In this document: piece by piece, positions 10,990 to 21,406 of the stretch
Numbering within the stretch: the stretch's first letter is position 1
Layout of the letters: the number at the start of each line of letters is the position of its first letter
NCBI GenBank assembly: GCA_021397845.1
Contig: JAHSVC010000065.1
Coordinates: 2,232,001 to 2,296,000, forward strand
Length of the DNA stretch: 64,000 nt
Reading direction: 5' to 3'
Origin: Areca catechu
Taxonomy: Eukaryota; Streptophyta; Magnoliopsida; Arecales; Arecaceae
The notes under the pieces: generated by a model
What the model was told of the DNA's origin: nothing
What the model saw: the letters and a program-made list of their open reading frames with translations, nothing else
The model's database searches: none
Position numbers and translations under genes: made by a program

Positions 10990-13302
10990 TGTTGGGAATA
11001 GTGTCCCAAAGCCAATCGCCTGGGTTGTAGGCGGTTGAGCTAAATATTGTACTCTTTCTTTGAATTAATAAAATATTATTTTTTGGCAGCTCATCACATA
11101 TTGTATTTCCCTGAAATGAACTCTTTTCATGTGATGAAGTCCTTAGGGCTACACTGACTTCGATACAGAGAGGATGTATCGAGTGGTCCTTAAACCCTGT
11201 TCATAACCAAAGGATATATTGTACTGGATGGCAATATATCAAGTATAGGTTGTTGTAGTTCACATCATTTGGTTGTCCTCTTGACCAATTGAGTGTGGTG
11301 ACACTGATGTGATCTACAAGTGGGATATGTGGTATCTTATTGAACATGACTCCGTGCAGCCCCTTTCTGCCAAAGGGATACTCATGATTAGATATGGGTA
11401 TATGTGTCCCTTCGACCTGAGGTCATCACGGTAGCTTGCAAGCAACTCCCTGTGCTTTGGTGCCGGACTACCCGAATTTTAATCCGGTGATGGAACGTTT
11501 CTGGGTACAGGCAAGTACTTGTGGAGCAGTGATGGACCAAGATGGAATTGACATGTCCAAATAGCTTGGATTGAATGTCTCGCAGTATCTCAATTTAGCA
11601 AATCCTCGGCCAGGGTAGCCCTAGTGAAGAGTCACTGGGCTTGCGAGGTTGAGACACGTAGTGGACTGACTCAGTCTGGGTTGGCAGCCCAAATCTCAGT
11701 CGTCCTGAGCATTAGAGGTCAAAGGGATGAATTATACAATAACCATATGCCAGAGGTTCGATAGTTTGCTCCTGCATCTTCGACCTATCCGAAGCCAGGA
11801 CCCATTGCTAGATGGTTTCCTGTGTTGGTACTGGAATTGTTCCAGTGCTACCGTTTAGGTTCAAACCTATGAGGTCACACGCCGCAGAGGATAACTCTCT
11901 GATCCGGATACCGATTACGATTGTGAATCGTCTTGATTTTATGGTCACAGTATTTTTGAGCACTCTTTTCCCCATCTTGCCCTTGTCTGCATCAACCGGA
12001 AATTGTTCTGGGTTGACCAGCGCTATGCCAGGATTTTTCTGAATCAGTTTTGAACTGATTCGGAATTCGTTTCGGCCTTCAATTGGTTGTGAACCAGTTT
12101 TTCCCTTGAACCAAATTTAAACCGGTTCAATTAGATTGAACCACTTGGATTAATTGGTTTTGGACCAGTTTTATTGGACCGGTGGTTTTTCCTCTCACTT
12201 GGACCGTTTACACGGTATTATTGCTGGGAGAAAAATTCTTGTGACAAGGAAGGCTAAACGACCGAAAGTTTTGACGCTGGGCGGGAGTCTCTTCTCCTCC
12301 CTCCATTGTTTGGTTTAATCCCAGTTTTAATTGCTGATAAATTGGGAGAACGGCAGCTCTTTGATCGACTTTTTCATCTCCCAGCCTCTCCATCTTCCCC
12401 TCTGCTATCCTAATATATTTAGCACCCTGTTTCAGCATGCAAAAAGAGAGAAAAATAGCAAGCAAAATCAGGGCATCGTTTTTCTTTGAGAGGCTGAGGG
12501 TTCTCCCCTTTTTTTGAGAGTTCTTGGGGCTGGGATTTGGAGTGTGTGAGGGAGAGAAACAAGGCCTTAATCCCTCTCTTTTGGTGTGCTCAAATCCTCT
12601 CTGCAGCAAAGAGAAGTTGCAGAAAATCCTGTGACCGTGAAGCTCTCTTCCAGCGGATAGCACCGCGCGTGGAGAAGGATCCAAGAGCCCCGGGCATGTC
12701 TCCCCTCTAGAGGGAGTACCCATCTACTCCTAGGAGCAAACTACGCACACCGGGATTGCCCCAGCTGCTCCAAAACGAAGGCCAAAGTCTGCTGCCCAGT
12801 TCTACTGCAGAAGTCTGGCAGCAGACTTTGGTGATTTTTATAATTTTTTGGCTAACCATTTCTTGCAGATTTCAATTGGAGATTGAAGAGCACTTGTCCA
12901 AGTTGCCACTGCTCGAATTTGGGAGCAAACGGAGGTCCGAAAGGTGGTGTTTCGACAAAGTTTTGCAAGCCAAAAACAGAGTTCCAAGGAGGAAGATGAC
13001 TGGAATAACTTTATTCCAGTTATTCCAATCTATTCCAGGTTTATCCAGGGTTATTCCAGTCAGAATAAGGTATGAAATTTTTTTTTTTCATCATTCATGA
13101 TTTGAATTTTTAATTCAAATATTTTATAAATATTTTATATCATTTTACATGCCTGTTTGCAACTTGAATAGATTAGGTTCTGGGCGGAGCAATTTTCCGC
13201 TGCGTGATTTTTAAAAATTGTTTTAAAATCCTTTCTGCTCCCTTAGTTGTTTGCATGCCTAGCGTAGGATCATGTCAAACCACCTGCACCCGGTTTCTTT
13301 CA
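10990..13302 (+). repeat. 3' LTR of copia copy 1 (2313 bp)
   Basis: It begins TGTTGGGAATAG after the polypurine tract and ends GGTTTCTTTCA, followed by the target duplication CTTAT at 13303-13307. Long antisense and sense ORFs here (for example 12208-12723) are LTR sequence without recognisable domains. Confidence 0.95.
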
Positions 13303-15090
13303 CTTATGCCTTTAGACAATTGAAGCCGTATGAGTTAAATTATCCTACACATGATCTGGAGCTAGTAATAGTGGCCTTCATCCTAAAATTATGGAGGCAT
13401 TACTTGTATGGTAGTCGTTGCAAGATTTTCATAGATCATAAAAGTTTAAAATACATCTTTACTCAGAAGGAGTTGAACTTAAGACAAAAAAAATGGTTGA
13501 AGTTGCTAAAGGACTACGACTTGACCATCAACTATCATCAAGAAAGGCAAATGTTGTAGCAGATGCCCTAAGTAGGAAGTCTTCAAGTAAATTGGCAGCT
13601 TTACTAACTGATAAAAAATATATCATGATGGATTTAGAGAGATCCAAGATTAAAGTATGGTTACATGATCCTAAAATTCAACTAGCAAATCTTATAGTAT
13701 AATCTACCTTGATTGAAAGAATTAAATCGTTCAAAAGGAGGATCTAAAGCTACAGAGGATTAAGGAGACAGTGCAGTCTAGTGCTCAGTCAGAATTTTTT
13801 ATATGTACGAATGATACCTTGAATTTGGTAGGTGATTGTATATTCCCAAGCTTTCAGAATTAAAGAATGAGATTTTGGAAGAGGTGCACGGCTCAGCTTA
13901 TACGATGCATCCAAGTAGTACAAAGATATATCGAGATCTAAGAAAAAATTTTTGGTAGACCTATATGAAAAATGATATAGCACAGTATGTGGCTCAATGC
14001 CTGGTATGTCAACAGGTGAAAGTCGAGCATCAAAGACCTACCAAACCACTACAATCTTTTATGATTTCTCAGTGAAAATGGGAACACATTACTATGGACT
14101 TTGTAACAAGCTTGCCCAAAATCTCCAAAGAAAATAATGCAATGTGGATGATTGTGGACCGATTGACAAAATTAGCTCATTCTTATCCTTCTAAGTCAGT
14201 CTCTCTCTGGAATGATTAGTAGGCTTGTACATGGAATAGATCATGAGACTACATGGAATTCTAGCTACTATAGTATTGGATCGAGAGAGTAGATTTATTT
14301 TGTAATTTTGGAAAAGACTTCACAAAGCATTGGGAACCAAATTAAGTTTAAGTACAGCATTTCATCTCCAAACTGATGGACAATCAGAGCGAGTCATCCA
14401 AATTTTGGAAGACATGTTAAGAGCTTGTGTTATGGACATGGGTGGTGCTTGGGACTGTCACCTATCATTAATAGAGTTTATTTATAACAATAGTTATCAA
14501 GCCAGCATACAGATGTCACCTTTTGAGGCTTTATATGGTAGGAAGTATAGATCTCTTATTTGCTAGGATGATGTAGGAGAAAGAAAATTATTGGATTCGG
14601 AAATAGTACATCAAACGGTGGACAAGGTATAAGTGATCAGGGAATGGTTATGTATTGCTCAGAGTAGACAGAAAAGTTATGCAGATAAGAGAAGGAGGGA
14701 GCTCAAATTCAATATAGGCGACTGTGTCTTTTTGAAAGTTTCTCCAACCAAGAGTGTGAAGAGATTCAATATACAAGGCAAGTTGAGTTCGAGATATATG
14801 GGTCCATTTGAAATTCTAGATAAAGTTGGGGAGGTGGCCTACCGACTAGCACTACCACCAGCCTTATCAAGAGTGTACAACATATTTTATGTATCAATGC
14901 TACGAAGGTATATTCCTGACCCCAGCCTTGTAGTAGATTACGTGCCATTGAAGCTTCATGAGGATCTAATCTATGAGGAGGTACCCATATGGATCATCAA
15001 CAATAAGGATCAAGTGTTGCGACACCGAACCATACCATATATGAAGGTGCAATGGAGTAATCACAGTAAAAGAGAAGCTACATGAAAACT
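13303..15090 (+). pseudogene. pol: Tekay pol 3' half: RNase H, integrase and chromodomain
   Basis: Coding homology resumes directly after the copia element's 3' LTR, with RNase H first (NYPTHDLELVIV, DHKSLKYIFTQKELNLRQKKW, VVADALSRKS; about 13303-13600). Integrase follows. Its zinc-binding pattern H..H..C..C is seen as HGSAYTMHPS and CLVCQQVK at about 13890-14015. Core blocks are MDFVTSLPK and MIVDRLTKLAH (about 14095-14180) and FHLQTDGQSERVIQILEDMLRA (about 14360-14420). The terminal region has a GPFEILDKVGEVAYRLALP block and a Tekay-type chromodomain (VLRHRTIPYMKVQWSNHS, about 15015-15070). Chromodomains steer integration to marked chromatin. Stops are frequent around 13700-14330 and the stretch is non-functional. 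Confidence 0.9.
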
Positions 15091-15170
15091 TAAAGCATAA
15101 ATGAGAGATAAATATCCACAACTTTTCGAAATAGCAGGTACATAAATTTTGAGGATGAAATTTTTTAATC

Positions 15171-15179
15171 AGGGGAGAA
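15171..15179 (+). other. Polypurine tract of the Tekay element
   Basis: AGGGGAGAA sits immediately before the 3' LTR start (TGTGAGCTACG at 15180). It would prime plus-strand DNA synthesis. Confidence 0.85.
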
Positions 15180-17091
15180 TGTGAGCTACGAGCTTTTTGA
15201 GTCGAAGTTGGCAGGCCTAGCCGACTTCAACCCAAAATGCAAAAAAATAAGGGGAGAGAACCAAAAACAAGGGACTTGTTCTCCCCCTCTTATCAGGCCA
15301 GAAACCTCGTTGGAAAAGATGTCGGACCACCATGGAGGGTGGGACAAGGCTGGCGATGAGTTGAGGTGGGAGGGGGACCTTCGATTGATGAGTTTCTTTT
15401 CTCCACGGCAAGGAAAACTCATTGATAATTTTTCTTTAAATCTCCCCTCACCACCACCAACCGAGCCCATCAAGCCTTCTTCCACGCTGTCTTCCTCCTC
15501 TTCGGTGAGTGACCGAGAGCTCTTTAATACCAGTGAGTCCTTTTTCCTTATTTATATTTTTGGGAGGATTTAATTAGGATTTTGGATTGATTTTTTCAGT
15601 TTTGGTTTGCCTTGGGCCGTACATCACCGGTGGCCACGCCGCCATCTTCCCTCCAGTCCATCTTCGATCTGCCGAGCCTTCTTTCTGGTGACCACCTTCC
15701 ATGGCCACCGGCAACCATGGGAGGCCGGTTCGGTCGAGCTGAGGAGGAATAGCAAGGGATTCGGGGGAAGAGAAAAGAAAGAAAGACAGAAAGAAAGAAA
15801 GAAAAAAAAAAGAGGGGCTTCTATTCAGTGCAGAAAAAAAGAAGAGAGAGAAAGAAAAAAAATATATATATTGAAAGGGGGTGATAAAAAAGCTTTTTTT
15901 CTGGAAATTCGTGAGATTAGGATTTTATGAATGAATAGTAGAAGAAAGTTTGGATAAAAGATTTTGGGTTTACATTGTCCTAGGATTGTTTATTAAAAAT
16001 TTGTTATTGTAGGGAAACAACCTTTTGAGCAAGAAGGCATTAGGTGAGCTCCGGGTATAAATTGATATCGGGTATTTTGGGTTAGTTTTTGAAGGTAAGG
16101 ATTTATGAACATGATCACCAGTCTTAAACATATATCTTACATGGCATGATTTGATTTGTGCACATGAGCATTTGCATCCATGGTTATTTTCGCATCGTAT
16201 ATTTTGACTTCTCGTGATGGATAGTATGATTGATGTTATTATTATTTATGTTCATGTATATCATGTTTTATCAAGTAGAGTTATCTTTGAATGGGTTGGA
16301 CCATGATGCCGATTATTGAAAAACTATAGGTGACATGATTTAACTATATAATGTAGAATGATAAAGTGTTATCAAGCGAATATGGTGTTTGGACTAGCCA
16401 TGCCACAGGCGGGACCATGGTTACTGAGGTTGCCAGTCACAGGCGGGATTGTGATAAATTATGTGTCAATCACAGACGGGATTATGACAATAGTGTGCCA
16501 GTCATAAATAGGAATATGACAATAGTGTACCAGTCACAGGCTGGAGTGTGACTGTAGTTAGTTCAAAATCCTAAAGAAGAAGGATAACTAATGGAACATA
16601 AAAAAAAATATAATGTTATTAAAGGTTTTGTTATACTTGAAATTTGAGTTATTTTGGTTACATGATCTGATAAACTATTATTTTTCAGTTATTTTTAAAT
16701 TATACTATTATTGGTGTGACTGTTTGGAAACCTTACTGGGCTGTAAAGCTCATTCTTTACTTTATGATTTTTCTAGAGACACAGAATGCATAGCAAGGTT
16801 CGGGCTAAACGTGAGATTGAATATCAATATTTAGATCATTTAGTTAGTTTTGTTTAGTTAATTTGGTTACTGATACTTATGTAATAAATTAGTGAACCAT
16901 TTAACAATTTTGACTTGTATAAATAGATTATTTAGTTATTATTCAATTGTTTAAATAATGTTGGTTTAATTACTGTGATTTTAAATTAAATGATTCTTGT
17001 GTACCTAGGCTTGGCATGATTTCTAAGATGAAACTTAGGGTTGTGCAGCTAGTCACGTAGCCGATTCCAGTGCAGGATGCGGGGCGTGACA
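15180..17091 (+). repeat. 3' LTR of the Tekay element (1912 bp)
   Basis: It runs from TG at 15180 to CA at 17091, and its last 182 bases match the start of the window. A GA-rich tract lies at about 15765-15870. A four-unit tandem repeat of about 32 bp at about 16428-16556 is built on the core CCAGTCACAGGCGGGATTGTG. ORF-like stretches inside it (for example 15181-15573) match no known domain and are treated as LTR sequence. Confidence 0.9.
16428..16556 (+). repeat. Tandem repeat of about 32 bp, four units, inside the Tekay 3' LTR
   Basis: Successive units start CCAGTCACAGGCGGGATT, TCAATCACAGACGGGATT, CCAGTCATAAATAGGAAT and CCAGTCACAGGCTGGAGT. Each is followed by GTGAC/ATGAC and a spacer. This is a short minisatellite in the LTR. 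Confidence 0.75.
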
Positions 17092-17366
17092 TGTGGTAAA
17101 GTAAATCAAATCTCCACAAGTAGATGCCTATCATTTGTCATAGCAAGATGGGGCACATAGCTTGCTTGAAGAGGATTATTTGTCTGACATTATTTTTCAA
17201 AAATGATGTATCATATTTTTCAGTGAATTTTGCACTTTTAATTTTGTAGTTATTATTTCCTTGATAGATCTTAATTAAAATAATAAATTTTTTAGATGTT
17301 CTTTATTTTTGATATTTTCCTTATTGAGTTTGACAACGAACATCTCAAAATCTGGATCCTGCTATT
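17092..17366. other. Host flank, left part of a non-LTR locus
   Basis: This AT-rich sequence lies between the Tekay LTR end and the GTACC duplication of the Tat element. It continues at 31576 on the other side of that element. No gene or domain is recognised; the texture would suit an intron or intergenic spacer. Confidence 0.5.
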
Positions 17367-17371
17367 GTACC

Positions 17372-17628
17372 TATTGGCATGAAATCCCTTTTTGACCAGA
17401 TGGAGCTTCTGGTTCACAGGGATCGCTCCCGGGTTCACCTGCAAAACAAGTCCCTAGCCGGAGTTGCTCCGGCGAGGGACACTTCGATGCCTAAGTCAGA
17501 GGCAGGCTCCAGCCATAAAATGGAGAAGAGAATTCGATGGAGAGGAGAAGGACTCTCTGGTTTTCAAGAGTATCTTGTCCCTTACCTCGAGCCTTCCCTC
17601 TTACCGTTATTTAAAAGAGGCCATCCCA
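17372..17628 (-). repeat. Truncated 3' LTR of Tat element 1
   Basis: It matches 19622-19870 closely: GGCATGAAATCC, then CTCCCGGGTTCACCTGCAAAAC, to TTATTTAAAAG. Beyond about 17628 the two copies diverge abruptly because this copy passes into protease sequence. About 640 bp of the LTR is therefore missing. Confidence 0.88.
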
Positions 17629-18184
17629 AAATGATGTTGTAGGCTGAAGGGGTTCGGACCATCGTGAAATTGATAGGTAGTGTCTTTTGTCGTGGTTCGG
17701 TCCCAAGGGTTACAGGCAAGACTATTTCTCCCTCGGCATCAACCTGATTACCCCCAAAACCAGTAAGTGGTATAGGGGATCTCCGTAATTCATGTCTAGG
17801 CAAACACATCTTAGAGAATGCATCATAAATCAAGACATCGGTCGAACTTCCATTATTAACTAAGATCCGTTGTACATCGTAGTTGGCCACAATGGCCGAG
17901 ATTACAATGGGATCATCATGCGGAAGCCGAACTCCTACAAGGTCATCATCGGAGAAGAGGATAGCATTGTTGTCCTTGAGTCGCTTTGGGACATCATCTT
18001 CATCTCTTCTCCAGTTGGTAGGTCGGTGTATCATCCCCACACCTCCATTGGTGGGCCTTTGATTTGGTAGCTTGGACTCTTCAGGAAGTGGCTGGGGAAC
18101 AGTAGCTTTTGACCGAGGTCCTTGACGACCAAGATACCGCCCCAAATACCCTCTTTTGATGAGATCCTCTATCGCATCTCTCAG
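17629..18184 (-). pseudogene. Tat element 1 protease region
   Basis: Protease follows gag in the same frame after a TAA at 18185-18187. The active-site region reads NNGSSTDVLIYDAF, where Tat proteases normally have an aspartate at the first N; this suggests an inactive enzyme. TPSAYNIILGWPLLN, the block closing the protease domain, runs straight into LTR sequence, so RT never begins. A stretch of basic and proline-rich linker precedes the domain. Because the protein ends in LTR sequence, this is a deletion product and not a natural terminus. Confidence 0.87.
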
Positions 18185-19546
18185 TTAGATGCATTCTTCG
18201 GTGTTGTGGCCATGGTCCCTGTGGAATTGGCAGTATTTATTCCTATTCCCTACAGAAGAGGGTGCCTTCATGGGACGTGGCCGCTGAAGATAGCCTTCTT
18301 TCTCTATCTCCATAAGGATCTTTTTACGAGGGAGGTTGAGGGGGGTGTAGGAGTCGAATCTCCCGCCCGATATTCGGGGCCTGGGAGGACTCCTTCGGCA
18401 GTCGGCATACTTGTTATTGTTGAAAGTTTGGGAACCTTGTCCCCGATTGGTTTTCTTTTTTGAAGGGGGCTTCCCTTTGATCAATCGTCGATTCACCACC
18501 TGCTCTTCTGCATTGACATATTTCTGAGCCCTCGAAAGTAGCTCAGCGTAGCTTTTAGGAAACTTCTTATCCAGAAAAAAGGTGAGCCTGGATGTACAAA
18601 GCCCCTTCTTCAGTGCAGACATGGCCACATGCTCGTTAAGATCGGGGATCTCGAGTGTGGCCGCATTAAACCTGGAGATGTAGTCTCGCAGGCTTTCTCC
18701 TTCATTCTGATGAAGGAGGAACAGTGTGTCCATATTCCTAGGGGTCTTGCAGCAAGTCCTGATATGCAAGACAAGCAATTTCTTTAACTCGAAAAAAGAG
18801 TCGATGGTACCTAGGCGTATGCTCGAGTACCACATCCGAGCAGCTTTCTTCAAGGTGGCTGGGAACACGAGGCAGTACATCACGTCGGAGGCTCCTTGGA
18901 TTATCATATGGGCCTTGAAGCTGCTCAAATGATCATAAGGATCGAAGGTGCCATCGTAGGATTCCATCTGGGGGATCTTAAAATGCCGAGGAATGATCTC
19001 GGTCATGATACGGTTAGTGTAAGGAGGGCGCAGATCACATACTGCTGCATTGTTATGATCCCGTTGCTCCCGGATCCTTGCCATTTCAAATTCGATGGCT
19101 TTAAATTTTCTATCGTAATCGAGAAGGGCTTGCTTCAGCATCTCCTCTATAGGAGTAGAGTTTTCAGAAGAGGGTGGAGAGATTTGACTAGGCCTTTTCC
19201 CTTTCTGTGGGAAATCAGCCGGCCTAGGCATTCTTGAACTTCGACCTTCAAGTGAGGGCTGAGGATGATGGGAAAGGTGTGCGGACCCCTCTCGAGGGGC
19301 TCTCTTCCTTCGGGATCGCGAGCTATGTTCGGAGGTAGTCGGTGGATTTCCCATCGGGAAGGCTCTGTTCTGGAAGTCCTGAACCATAGCCGTGAGGTTA
19401 GTGACCTGATTCAGAAGGGCTTCGAATTGTTGCTATCCTACTACAATGGTGGGGGGTGGAATGTCGTTCTCCGTCGAGGGTGCATCCCCTTGGGATGGAG
19501 CACGACTTCGACTCGTGGAGGCAATCTGAGTCTTTCCTTTCACCAT
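18185..19546 (-). pseudogene. gag: Tat element 1 gag
   Basis: An ATG at 19546 starts MVKGKTQIAST. The frame has a TAG at 19434-19436, then is open from 19433 to 18188. The N-terminal part is serine/arginine/proline-rich. The retrotransposon gag domain follows (PRHFKIPQMESYDGTFDPYDHL, AARMWYSSIRLGTIDSFFEL, LRDYISRFNAATLEI, KKGLCTSRLTFFL). The domain wording is that of Tat-lineage gypsy gag proteins. Near the end, CQFHRDHGHNTEEC is the usual Tat nucleocapsid knuckle. The TAA after it (18185-18187) separates gag from protease. Only two stops interrupt about 1.4 kb, so this gag is the best preserved gypsy gene in the window. Confidence 0.9.
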
Positions 19547-19598
19547 CAGGAGTTTCTTACTTCCTCTTTGTCAAGGAGGGGAGCTTAACACGAACAAC

Positions 19599-19617
19599 CC
19601 CTTCCTGGCACGCCAAT
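19599..19617 (-). other. Primer binding site of Tat element 1
   Basis: On the minus strand TTGGCGTGCCAGGAAGGGG lies two bases after the 5' LTR end. This form of primer site is common in Tat elements. The priming tRNA is not initiator Met, and I do not assign it. Confidence 0.7.
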
Positions 19618-19619
19618 CT

Positions 19620-19890
19620 GTTGGCATGAAATCCCTTTTTGATCGGATGGAGTTTCTGGTTTGCAGGGGTCGCTCCCGGGTTCACCTGCAAAACAAGTCC
19701 TTACCCGGAGTTGCTCCGGCGGGGGACACTCCGATGCCTAAGTCAGAGGCGAGCTCCAGCCACAGAATGGGAAAGAGAATTCTATGGAGAGGAGGACTCT
19801 CTGGTTTTCAAGAGTATCTTGTCCCTTACCTCAAGGCTTCCCGATTACCATTATTTAAAAGGGGTCGTCCGGCCGGCGGTTCCGCCCTCC
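19620..19890 (-). repeat. 5' LTR of Tat element 1, 3' portion
   Basis: The plus-strand sequence starts TGTTGGCATGAAATCC. It continues at 30947 after the SIRE element, and the two parts total 895 bp. CCTCC at 19886-19890 is the SIRE target duplication. Confidence 0.88.
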
Positions 19891-21350
19891 TGTTGGCTCC
19901 ACCCAGTGATTTTGATGAATAACAAAACATTGAGTGCATATTGTATACTAATGAGGATTTCAAGTTGTGAGTTTTCAGGAAGAAAGTACCTCAAAATCAC
20001 AAAAACTTTTGGTTTATGGCACGTAATGGCATGGAGCATTTCTCACGAATCCGGACATCCTCTTCATTGAAAAAGGGCATCTAAATGTTTAAATATTATG
20101 GGTTTATGTTTTCAAGAATTATATATATGTTTTCGAGGCATTTATACTTGAATCTGAGATTTTTCAGTCTCAAGTGTCGACACCTGGACAGTCAAGTATC
20201 GACACTTTAGCATTTGGCACAGACAAAAATTCTTGGCATGCCAAGTGTCGACACCTACAACCAAGTGTCGATACCAAGTGTCGACACTTAGGTCTCCAAG
20301 TGTCGACTCAAGGCCTGGAAATTTTGAAAATACAGAACTTTGTAATTTGAGGATTTTTGTGTCAAGTGTCGACACCTGTGCATCAAGTGTCGACACTTGA
20401 AAGTTCAAGTGTCGACACCTAGAGATCAAGTGTCGACACTTGACAGCCAAGTGTCGACACCTGACAGCCAAGTGTCGACACTTGCAGCCTGACAGCTCTA
20501 ACGGATATATTTTTCTAGCTTGCAGAACTTGCTTTTCAAGCTCTAAATGGCTATTTCCGAGGTTTCAACGGTCACAAACCATTTTTGGAAGGTTCTTGGT
20601 GTATTTAACCTCCACCAACCTCATTTTAAAGAGAAGGAAGGGTATTGAAGTGCATTCAAGTCTACTCAAAAGCCAAAAAACTAATATTCTCTCAAATACT
20701 TCACATCAAAAGTCTCTTATAGTTTGATTCCTTGAAAAGCCTACAAGCTCATCCTTACTTTATTCCAAAAGAGGCACTTTGAAGAAGATTCCAAGGAAGA
20801 GTGAAGACAAAGCATCTACTTGAGCTTCAAAGATTCAATCTACTCTTGAAGAGAGTTTATTTTAGTTTTAAATTATATATCTATTTTTACATTGTGATTT
20901 GACCTTGCTTTCAAGGATGTCTTGAAAGAAGGTTATTGTGGTTTGTTGGTGAGCCAAAGGGATAAAACCAACTAGGGTTAACTTGTGATACCGAAGACAA
21001 AACAAGTGTTAAGGTTTGTTGGTAAGCCTAAGTGATAAAACCAACTTAGATTTTGACTTATGAGCCTTGTGAAAAATAAGTCAACTGTAATCTAGTTTGG
21101 ATTATAGTGAAATTCTTAAGGATGGCTTGCGGAGTGGATGTAGGTGCTAGGTTTGCACCGAACCACTATAAACCTTGTGTTTGTGTGTGATTGCTCTCTT
21201 CCTTTCTTGCTCTTTAATTATTGCTACCACTTTAAATATCTTGCATTGAATTCATCATTGTTCACAAGCACCACTAGTCCCTCTCATTATTGTCTTAAAT
21301 TTTTAAAAGACCCAATTCACCCCCCCTCTTGGGCTCCATTTTGGGCAACA
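19891..21350 (+). repeat. 5' LTR of the SIRE element (1460 bp)
   Basis: It starts TGTTGGCTCCACCC and ends TTTTGGGCAACA. It carries twelve TGTCGACA-type palindromes (20172-20485) upstream of a TATA-like GTATTTAACC at 20601-20610. The 3' LTR carries fourteen. Confidence 0.95.
20172..20485 (+). promoter_or_regulatory. Array of twelve AAGTGTCGACACTT-type palindromes in the SIRE 5' LTR
   Basis: Palindrome centres are at 20178, 20200, 20249, 20269, 20282, 20304, 20370, 20391, 20413, 20434, 20455 and 20476. The last six are spaced 21, 22, 21, 21 and 21 bp, about two helical turns. Most copies read CAAGTGTCGACACYT; three are degenerate. The array lies some 120-430 bp upstream of the TATA-like site, where LTR enhancers are found. 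Tnt1 and Tto1 carry repeated activator sites in the same region. Confidence 0.85.
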
Positions 21351-21352
21351 AG

Positions 21353-21368
21353 TGGTATCAAGCACCGG
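21353..21368 (+). other. Primer binding site of the SIRE element
   Basis: TGGTATCAAGCACCGG lies two bases after the LTR end. It resembles the initiator tRNA-Met site TGGTATCAGAGC with a one-base loss. Confidence 0.8.
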
Positions 21369-21406
21369 TACTCTCTTGTAGGTCCAAGGATCTTGAGTAA
21401 AAGATC

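Larger units (their letters stand above)
3209..13302 (+). mobile_element. Complete Ty1-copia element, copy 1 (Angela/TAR-like), 10.1 kb
   Basis: Two LTRs of 2312 and 2313 bp, a tRNA-Met primer site, gag-pol in the order PR-INT-RT-RH and a polypurine tract are all present. The 5-bp target duplication CTTAT flanks it at 3204-3208 and 13303-13307. The RT/RNase H wording (VLYVDDILLIGNDV, MKDLGEASYILG) is typical of the Angela/TAR-like part of Ty1-copia; the exact lineage is tentative. LTRs differ at only about four positions in the first 290 bases by eye, so insertion is relatively recent. Even so, gag has several frameshifts and pol five in-frame stops. A second copy lies at 51995-63217. Confidence 0.96.
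1..17091 (+). mobile_element. Tekay-type Ty3/gypsy chromovirus, left end outside window, split by a copia element
   Basis: The element reads LTR end, primer site, gag, protease, RT, RNase H, integrase, chromodomain, polypurine tract and full 3' LTR on the plus strand. It is interrupted at 3209-13302 by a copia element. The RT wording (LLDKEFIRPS, KNKYPLPRIDDLFDQLQG), the RNase H NYPTHDLEL block and a chromodomain with VLRHRTIPYMKVQW place it in the Tekay/Del chromovirus lineage. The 3' LTR ends at 17091 in GGGGCGTGACA, matching the 5' LTR end at 182. All coding parts carry stops and shifts, so it cannot move by itself. The left target duplication lies outside the window; TGTGG follows the right end. 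Confidence 0.93.

Noticed and set aside
20172..20485. Regularly spaced palindromic repeats that look like a CRISPR array
   Set aside because: Spacers are only 5-8 bases and themselves repeat, the array lies inside a plant LTR and is copied in the other LTR. It is a promoter-type repeat.
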